Positions 58,633 through 64,000 of a stretch of DNA of 64,000 bases are shown here, in pieces. The notes beneath the pieces were generated by a model, which did no database searches, was not told where the DNA came from, and saw only the letters and a program-made list of their open reading frames with translations. The DNA is taken from assembly GCF_900107375.1 (NCBI RefSeq), contig NZ_FNPT01000025.1, positions 1 through 64,000 of the forward strand. Direction: 5' to 3'. A program made the translations under genes and the position numbers. This DNA comes from Lysobacter sp. yr284 (GTDB lineage Bacteria > Pseudomonadota > Gammaproteobacteria > Xanthomonadales > Xanthomonadaceae). How positions within the stretch are numbered: position 1 is the stretch's first letter; each line of letters begins with the position of its first letter.

Positions 58633-60129
58633 ATGAACGAGAAGGAACACACCCGGCACGACGCCGACTGGACCGCGGAACGGCGCGAGCTGTGGCAGCG
58701 CCTGCGCGACTACCGGTTCGGCGGCGAGCAGGCCGAGGCCTTCCTCGACCGGGTCGGCCACGCGCTGGGCTGCGACCGCGCCGGCGCCGAGGCGGCGCTG
58801 GAGGAATACCGGCGGTTCTGCTTCCTGGCGGTGGCCGCGGGCCATGCGGTCACCCCGAGCGTGCGCATCGACAAGGTCTGGCACGCCCACCTCACCGACA
58901 CCCGCGATTACTGGGGCCGCTTCTGCCCGCAGGTGCTGCGCCGCGAACTGCACCACACCCCGTCGCTGGGCGGGCAGGCCGAAGACGCGCGCCACCAGGC
59001 GCAGTACCGGCAGACCCTGGCCAGCTACGCGGAGTTCTTCGACGAACCGCCGCCGCAGCTGTGGCCGCCGCCGCCTTCGCCCTCGCCGCCGCCGGCGCCG
59101 CCGCGCGCGGAGCCGGCCGGCGCGCGCCAGCGCCTGCTGTCGCCGTGGCAATCGCCGCCGCGCGGCGGTTACCTGGCGCTGGCGCTGGCCAGCGGCGCGC
59201 TGGGCTTGATCTACCTGTCCTGCGTGCGCGAGCAGCAGACGTTCAATCCGCTGGACTTCGGCGGCGGCGGTTTCCTGGTGCTGTACCTGGCCGCGCTGCC
59301 GTGGGCCTACCTGGCCGGCACCGCGATCAAGCGCGCGCTGCGCGGGGCGAACCGGCGCAACTCGGCCCAGGTCGAGGACGCGGTCGAACTGGCCTACCTG
59401 GCCGGCGGCCCCGAGCGCGCCGCCGACGCGGCGCTGGTCGAACTGATGCGCCGCGACGTGCTCGCGCTGGACTACAACGGCGCGCCGCTGCGCGCGGCCG
59501 AGCGTCTGGACCGGGTCTGGTTGCGCATCGACGCGGCGCGCCTGCGCGCGCAGGCGACGCAGTTGCCGGCGCCGGTGCTCGCCGCCGCCGAGACCGCCCA
59601 GCGCGAGCAGAGCCTGTCGTTGACCGTCGCCGCGCTGGCGCGCGAGTACGCGCCGATCGCCGAACGACTGCGGCGCAAGGGTTGGTGGCTCAGCGAGTCG
59701 GCCGACCTGCGCCTGCGCCAGTTGGGCAGCGCGCCGTTGCTGGCGCTGGCGGCGCTCGGCGGGCTGAAGATATCGGTCGGACTGGATCGGGACCGGCCGG
59801 TCGGCTTCCTGGTGGTGCTGGTGGGGTTGACCTTGATCGTCGCGATGGCGCGCTTTCTGCGCCAACAGCGGCGCACCCGCGCCGGCGAGTGGGCGCTGCA
59901 CGACGCCAGCGGGCGGACGGCGCCCGGCGACCTCGCCGCGCAGGTCGCGCTGTCGGGCACGGTCGGCCTGTACGGCAGCGGTTTCGCCGACTATCACATC
60001 CTGCGCACGCCGCCGTCGGGTTCCGGCGGCAGCGACAGCGGTTCCAGCAGCGGCAGTTGCAGCGGCGGCGGTGACGGCGGCGGCGGCGGTTGCGGAGGCG
60101 GCGGCTGCGGCGGCTGCGGCGGCGGTTGA
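58633..60129 (+). CDS. TIGR04222-type membrane protein with Gly/Cys tail
   Basis: A 498-residue protein. Residues about 20-120 have SVRIDKVWHAHLTDTRDYWG, a pattern seen in glycine-rich-domain proteins (DUF1399-like). A Pro-rich linker, then membrane helices near 175-235 and 385-420, enclose a cytoplasmic helical domain. The C-terminus is a Gly/Ser stretch that ends in repeated GGGGCGG, as in TIGR04222 proteins. The tail's Cys residues could bind metal. It starts 41 bases after the previous gene. The function is unknown. Confidence 0.82.
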   Translation: MNEKEHTRHDADWTAERRELWQRLRDYRFGGEQAEAFLDRVGHALGCDRAGAEAALEEYRRFCFLAVAAGHAVTPSVRIDKVWHAHLTDTRDYWGRFCPQVLRRELHHTPSLGGQAEDARHQAQYRQTLASYAEFFDEPPPQLWPPPPSPSPPPAPPRAEPAGARQRLLSPWQSPPRGGYLALALASGALGLIYLSCVREQQTFNPLDFGGGGFLVLYLAALPWAYLAGTAIKRALRGANRRNSAQVEDAVELAYLAGGPERAADAALVELMRRDVLALDYNGAPLRAAERLDRVWLRIDAARLRAQATQLPAPVLAAAETAQREQSLSLTVAALAREYAPIAERLRRKGWWLSESADLRLRQLGSAPLLALAALGGLKISVGLDRDRPVGFLVVLVGLTLIVAMARFLRQQRRTRAGEWALHDASGRTAPGDLAAQVALSGTVGLYGSGFADYHILRTPPSGSGGSDSGSSSGSCSGGGDGGGGGCGGGGCGGCGGG

Positions 60130-60142
60130 ACGGAGTGCCACG

Positions 60143-60805
60143 ATGAGCGATCCCCAAGCTTCCTCCCGCCGCGCCGCGCGCTACGAGCGACGGCTCGCGC
60201 TGGCGGCGTGGCTGCGCGCGCGCGGCGCCACGCCCAACGGCCTGTCGCTGTTCGCGGTCGGCCTGTCGGCGTTGGCCGGCACGGCGTTCTTCTTCGCCCT
60301 GCGCGATCCGCCGCACTACGGCGCGGCGCTGCTGCTGTTCGCGGCCCTGTGCCTGGGCGGACGCATCGCCTGCAACCGCCTGGACGGCGTGCTGGCGCGC
60401 CGCGGCGGCATGGTCGGCAAGGCCGGCGAGGTCTACAGCGACGCGCCCGACCGGCTCGCCGATGCGCTGGTGTTCCTCGGCGCCGGCTACGGCCTGACGC
60501 CGTGGCTGCCGTGGGCCAGCGACCTGGGCTGGGCGGTGTCGCTGCTGGCGGTGGGCACGGCCTATGTGCGCGTGCTCGGCCTGGCCTGCGGCCTGCGCGA
60601 ACACGGCGAAGGGCCGATGCCGCGGCGCACGCGCATGATCGCGATGGCCGTGGCCGCGCTGCTGGCGGCGGCGGGGCTGGCGCTGGACCAGACCGCCGCG
60701 GTGGCCTGGCTGATGCTGGCGGCGCTGGCCGTGGTCGCGCTCGGCGCGGCGCTGACCATCGCCCTGCGCCTGCGCGCGATCGTGCGCGAACTGGAGTCCC
60801 GATGA
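60143..60805 (+). CDS. Second CDP-alcohol phosphatidyltransferase
   Basis: A 220-residue membrane enzyme distinct in sequence from the one at 54341. The motif is NRLDGVLARRGGMVGKAGEV followed by YSDAPDRLAD. The D1 position is again Asn and the D3 position is Ser, with D2, AR and D4 kept. About six membrane helices follow the family's pattern. It starts 13 bases after the TIGR04222 gene and overlaps the acyltransferase gene by ATGA. Confidence 0.87.
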   Translation: MSDPQASSRRAARYERRLALAAWLRARGATPNGLSLFAVGLSALAGTAFFFALRDPPHYGAALLLFAALCLGGRIACNRLDGVLARRGGMVGKAGEVYSDAPDRLADALVFLGAGYGLTPWLPWASDLGWAVSLLAVGTAYVRVLGLACGLREHGEGPMPRRTRMIAMAVAALLAAAGLALDQTAAVAWLMLAALAVVALGAALTIALRLRAIVRELESR

Positions 60806-61434
60806 TTTCCCACCTGCTCGCGGCCGGCTTCAGCTCGGCGATCCGCCTGCTGACCGGCGCGCGCGCGTTGTGGCGCTGCTCGCCTTCGTCCGACCACCGG
60901 GTCTACTACGGCAACCACGTCAGCCACGGCGACTTCGTCATGATCTGGTCGGCGCTGCCGCCGGCGCTGCGGCGCGAGGTGCGGCCGGTGGCCGGCGCCG
61001 ACTACTGGCAGCGCGACGCGCTGCGCCGCTACCTGATCCGCGAGGTCTTCAACGGCGTGCTGATCGAGCGCGACGCGGCCGCGCGCAAGTACGATCCGAT
61101 CGAAGTGCTGTGCGAGGCGGTGGACGGCGGCCAGTCGCTGATCCTGTTCCCGGAAGGCACCCGCAACCAGAGCGACGAGCCGCTGCTGCCGTTCAAGAGC
61201 GGCCTGTACCACCTGGCGCGGCGGCGGCCGGAGCTGGAGTTCGTGCCGGTGTGGATCGACAACCTCGCCCGGGTCATGCCCAAGGGCAAGATCCTGCCGC
61301 TGCCGCTGCTGTGCACGGCGACCTTCGGCGACACCCTGCGCCTGGGCGCGGACGAGGACAAGGACGCGTTCCTGCAACGCGCGCGCGATGCGCTGCTGGC
61401 GCTGTCGGAACAAGGCAACGGAGGCCGGGAGTGA
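60802..61434 (+). CDS. 1-acylglycerol-phosphate acyltransferase-like (PlsC)
   Basis: A 210-residue acyltransferase. YYGNHVSHGDFVMIW has the HxxxxD catalytic motif (HVSHGD), and ILFPEGTRNQSDEPLLPFKS has the FPEGTR motif. The N-terminus has one short hydrophobic segment. The ATG overlaps the previous stop, and its own stop overlaps the GTG start of the CdsA-like gene, so all three are coupled. It could acylate the lipid product of the operon. Confidence 0.9.
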   Translation: MISHLLAAGFSSAIRLLTGARALWRCSPSSDHRVYYGNHVSHGDFVMIWSALPPALRREVRPVAGADYWQRDALRRYLIREVFNGVLIERDAAARKYDPIEVLCEAVDGGQSLILFPEGTRNQSDEPLLPFKSGLYHLARRRPELEFVPVWIDNLARVMPKGKILPLPLLCTATFGDTLRLGADEDKDAFLQRARDALLALSEQGNGGRE

Positions 61435-62408
61435 TCGAGCGGGCAGGGTTGGACCAGGTCGTGGAGTTCGTGCGCGCGCAGTCGCATCCGGTGCTGCTGT
61501 TCAGCGGCGTCGCCGCGGTGCTGCTGCTGGCGACGTTGATTTCCGAATGGCTGCGCTGGAAGACCCGCGGCCGGCCGAGCGCGGTGATCGCCAACCTGGT
61601 CGCGCGCATCCGCGCCTGGTGGGTGATGGCGCTGGTGGTCGGCGCCGCGTTCGCGATCGGCCGGGTCGGCATGATCGTGCTGTTCGCGCTGGTCTCGCTG
61701 TTCGCGCTGCGCGAGTTCATCACCCTCACCCCGACCCGGCGCAGCGACTACTACGCGCTGCTGGCCGCGTTCTATCTCGCGCTGCCGCTGCAGTACTGGC
61801 TGGTCTATACCGACTGGTACGGGCTCTACACCCTGCTGATCCCGGTCTACGCCTTCTTGCTGCTGCCGATCCTGTCGACCGTGGGCGAGGACACCACGCG
61901 CTACCTGGAGCGTACGGCCAAGGTGCAGTGGGGCTTGATGATCTGCGTGTTCTGCATCTCGCACGTGCCGGCGCTGATCAACCTCAACATCCCCGGCTAC
62001 GAGGGCCGCAACCTGCTGCTGGTGGCGTTCCTGGTGATCGTGGTGCAGTCCTCCGACGTGCTGCAGTACATCTGGGGCAAGCTGTGCGGCAAGCGCCTGA
62101 TCGCGCCGCGGCTGTCGCCGTCGAAGACGGTCGAGGGCTTCGTCGGCGGCGTGGCCTCGGCCACCGCGCTGGGCGCGGCGCTGTGGTGGATCACCCCGTT
62201 CACGCCGTGGCAGGCCGCGGCGCTGGCGCTGGTGATCAACCTGATGGGGTTCTACGGCGGGCTGGTGATGTCGGCGATCAAGCGCGACCGCGGGATCAAG
62301 GACTGGGGACACATGATCGAAGGCCACGGCGGCGTGCTCGACCGGCTGGATTCGGTGTGTTTCGCCGCGCCGGTGTTTTTCCACCTGATCCGGTATTGGT
62401 GGGTGTGA
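61431..62408 (+). CDS. ynbB: Phosphatidate cytidylyltransferase-like, YnbB-like
   Basis: A 325-residue membrane protein with about eight helices. The CdsA signature is complete: SAIKRDRGIKDWGHMIEGHG followed by GVLDRLDS. A second conserved part, LSPSKTVEGFVGG, lies before it. The GTG at 61431 overlaps the acyltransferase stop by four bases. It would supply a CDP-lipid for the two phosphatidyltransferases of the operon. It is the last gene. In E. coli the relative is YnbB. Confidence 0.93.
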   Translation: MIERAGLDQVVEFVRAQSHPVLLFSGVAAVLLLATLISEWLRWKTRGRPSAVIANLVARIRAWWVMALVVGAAFAIGRVGMIVLFALVSLFALREFITLTPTRRSDYYALLAAFYLALPLQYWLVYTDWYGLYTLLIPVYAFLLLPILSTVGEDTTRYLERTAKVQWGLMICVFCISHVPALINLNIPGYEGRNLLLVAFLVIVVQSSDVLQYIWGKLCGKRLIAPRLSPSKTVEGFVGGVASATALGAALWWITPFTPWQAAALALVINLMGFYGGLVMSAIKRDRGIKDWGHMIEGHGGVLDRLDSVCFAAPVFFHLIRYWWV

Positions 62409-62520
62409 GCGCCCGCGGACTCGGCGGCGCGGAAAAATCCACAGAACCGCTGCGGCGCGGGCGCGGCGTGCGCCGCTCGCGCCGAGGGATCATGGGATTA
62501 CGCCGCCGCTGCCGGCCGGA

Positions 62521-63279
62521 TCAGGTCCAGTCGAAGCTCAGCAGCGCCAGCCGTTCGACCGGTTCGTAGAACAGCAAGATGGTATCGGCGCCGCTGGTGC
62601 GGTAGTTCCAGCCCGGCACCGAGGCGACGTGGCGGAAGCGCCGGCCGGCGGGGCTCAGCGGCCACACCACGTCGTCCGCGTCGCCTGCGTCCGCGCCGCC
62701 GGGGCGGCCGTACTCCAGCGGGAACTCGACCGTCTCTTCCCAGTTGCCGCCGGCGTCGACTTCGCCGCCGACCGATTCGACGAGCTCGACCGCGTCCTCG
62801 TCGCCGTAGCTGGGCCGGCCCTTGCGGTCCAGGCGCACCAGCTTGCCGTTGCGCCGGTAGTACTCGCGCGAGGCGGCGTAGGCGGCCTCTTGTTCGGCGT
62901 AGTGCTTTTCCAGGTCGCGGCGCGACAGCGCCAGCGCCGCCGGGGTCTGTTCCGCGCTGGATTCGAGCAGGAAATAGCGTGCGTCGCCGAGCAGCCGGTA
63001 ACGGCCGTCGGCCTCGACCTGGAAGCCGATCCAGTTCGGTTTGAGCAGTTCGCCGTCTTCGACCTGGCTGTACTGGCCGACCAGGCCGTCGCACGGTTCC
63101 AGCGGGCTCAGCAGGTGCAGCCAGCCGGACCAATGCGGGTCGACGGCGGCCAGGTCGATCGAGACCAGCGGGTGCAGGTGCCGGGCCAGGTGTTGCTGGT
63201 CGGCGGCGAAGACCTCGGCGGCGTCGGGGAACGGGCGCAGCCAGTCGCCGGCCTGGGTGAGGTCGCGTTCGGCGTCCAT
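62521..63279 (-). CDS. Hypothetical soluble protein
   Basis: A 252-residue acidic soluble protein with no recognised family. Visible features are HPLVSIDLAAVDPHWSGWLH near residue 36, a strand-rich part (NWIGFQVEADGRYRLLGDAR), a helix (DLEKHYAEQEAAYAASREYY) and a C-terminal FYEPVERLALLSFDWT. There is no signal peptide. It lies just downstream of fis on the same strand, with about 45 bases between. Confidence 0.75.
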   Translation of the reverse strand: MDAERDLTQAGDWLRPFPDAAEVFAADQQHLARHLHPLVSIDLAAVDPHWSGWLHLLSPLEPCDGLVGQYSQVEDGELLKPNWIGFQVEADGRYRLLGDARYFLLESSAEQTPAALALSRRDLEKHYAEQEAAYAASREYYRRNGKLVRLDRKGRPSYGDEDAVELVESVGGEVDAGGNWEETVEFPLEYGRPGGADAGDADDVVWPLSPAGRRFRHVASVPGWNYRTSGADTILLFYEPVERLALLSFDWT

Positions 63280-63325
63280 GTCGGGGGATTCCAGGTAAGG
63301 GCGCGGGCCGCGCGCAGACGCGGGC

Positions 63326-63598
63326 TTACTCGAGCCCGTACTCGCGCAGCTTCTTGCGCAGGGTGGCGCGATGGATGCCCAGCATCGCCGCGGCGCGGCT
63401 CTGGTTGCCGTCGCAGTGCTGCAGCACTTCGGCGAACAGCGGGATTTCGAGTTCGCGCAGGGCGATCTCGTAGAGGTTTTCGGTGCCGCTGCCGTTCAGG
63501 TCGCCGAGGTAACGACGGATCGAAGTCGCGACGTGGTCGCGCAGCGGGACGCGGGGTCCGGAGCGTGCGCCATCGTTGCGGTCGTTGAGTGCGTTCAA
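63326..63598 (-). CDS. fis: DNA-binding protein Fis
   Basis: A 90-residue nucleoid-associated regulator. The C-terminal helix-turn-helix [20 protein letters not shown] and the preceding [20 protein letters not shown] are characteristic. The N-terminal 20 residues are variable. Fis bends DNA and regulates rRNA genes and recombination. In relatives it is commonly near purH; here the lipid operon and an unknown gene intervene. Confidence 0.96.
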   Translation of the reverse strand: MNALNDRNDGARSGPRVPLRDHVATSIRRYLGDLNGSGTENLYEIALRELEIPLFAEVLQHCDGNQSRAAAMLGIHRATLRKKLREYGLE

Positions 63599-63719
63599 GT
63601 GCTTCCCCGTAGCAGTCGTTCGTCCGTCGGAACGTGCAGGGACGCACAGGGCGTGGCACCGACGGGACGGCGAGTCTAGCGCGCCTGAGTCGCTAGAGAC
63701 AACGCGACGAGGCCGGACT

Positions 63720-64000
63720 TCAACGGAAGTCGAAGGTGAACGCGACCACGCGCGGGGCCGGTTCGATCACCTCGAACTGGACCGCCGCGCTCTGGCCCGG
63801 GGCGATCAGCTCGCCCGGACGGTGTTCGCGGCGGTACTCCCCGGGAGCGAACGCGCGCTGGCCGACCCGGCGGCCATCGACGTCTTCCAGGCTCAGCACC
63901 AAAGTCGGCCACGGTTGCGGCCAGCGCGCGTCGTTGCGGAAGCCGGCCGACACGCGCAGCGCGCCGGCGCGCTCGGGCACCGGCAGCACGTTGCGGTTGA
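63720..64000 (-). CDS. DUF3426 protein, C-terminal part
   Basis: The frame stays open to the window's end; only the last 93 or so residues are visible. [52 protein letters not shown] and a C-terminal VVAFTFDFR are the DUF3426 beta domain. The full protein in Xanthomonadaceae usually starts with a zinc ribbon and a membrane helix. It lies upstream of fis on the same strand. Confidence 0.87.
   Translation of the reverse strand, partial: NRNVLPVPERAGALRVSAGFRNDARWPQPWPTLVLSLEDVDGRRVGQRAFAPGEYRREHRPGELIAPGQSAAVQFEVIEPAPRVVAFTFDFR

Overview
This is a high-GC chromosomal window from a gammaproteobacterium that looks like Lysobacter or a close relative in the Xanthomonadaceae. The signs are fis, purH and purD lying on one strand, large TonB-dependent receptors, a FecI/FecR-type sigma/anti-sigma pair with an STN-domain receptor, and many inverted-doublet REP-like repeats built on a TAGGAGCGGCGCGAGCCGCGACCGCG core. 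No integrase, transposase, phage gene or CRISPR array was seen. The assignment rests on sequence recognition alone.

Region 1 (1-20.7 kb) starts with the 3' end of glmS and an NmrA-like oxidoreductase. The rest is an accessory locus. Three minus-strand genes (a lipoprotein, a small helical protein, a DUF2235 hydrolase) are divergent from eight plus-strand genes. The first six of those eight, called A-F here, are consecutive paralogues that share an N-terminal module. The module has a Y-Y/W-x-P motif near residue 25-30 and an A-F-x-V-x-L-type helix near residue 131-151. In D, E and F it is followed by three or four tandem beta-rich repeats of about 95 residues. F also carries a long Gly/Ser linker, an OmpA-like domain without a signal peptide and an Asn-Pro tract. 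The last two genes, G and H, are coupled by an ATGA overlap, and H has a DxDD motif of the type found in class II terpene cyclases. I do not recognise a described system here, and this is the best candidate in the window for an undescribed one.

Region 2 (20.7-34.4 kb) is mostly conserved housekeeping: btuB under a cobalamin riboswitch, fRMsr coupled to a TfoX C-terminal-domain protein, bioD, a phasin, queD, an elongator tRNA-Met, rppH, bfd with a Fur-like box, bfr, DUF4126, two DUF6776-like genes flanking a bactofilin, erpA, nudC and an AmpE-like gene.

Region 3 (34.4-54 kb) holds an ECF sigma factor, FecR-like regulator and TonB receptor cassette, DUF2752 and CD225 membrane proteins, an MFS-PlsC fusion, a Tat-exported alpha/beta hydrolase, a MscS channel, DUF1345, a cardiolipin synthase, purD, an AgcS symporter and purH.

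Region 4 (54.3-62.4 kb) is a tightly coupled eight-gene phospholipid operon related to E. coli ynbABCD: two CDP-alcohol phosphatidyltransferases, a hydrolase-methyltransferase fusion, a PAP2-phosphatase fusion, an acyltransferase, a CdsA-like enzyme and two membrane proteins. It lies between purH and fis, genes that I recall as neighbours in related genomes. The window closes with an unknown protein, fis and the end of a DUF3426 protein. Stretches over 300 bases without a gene are listed as separate entries.
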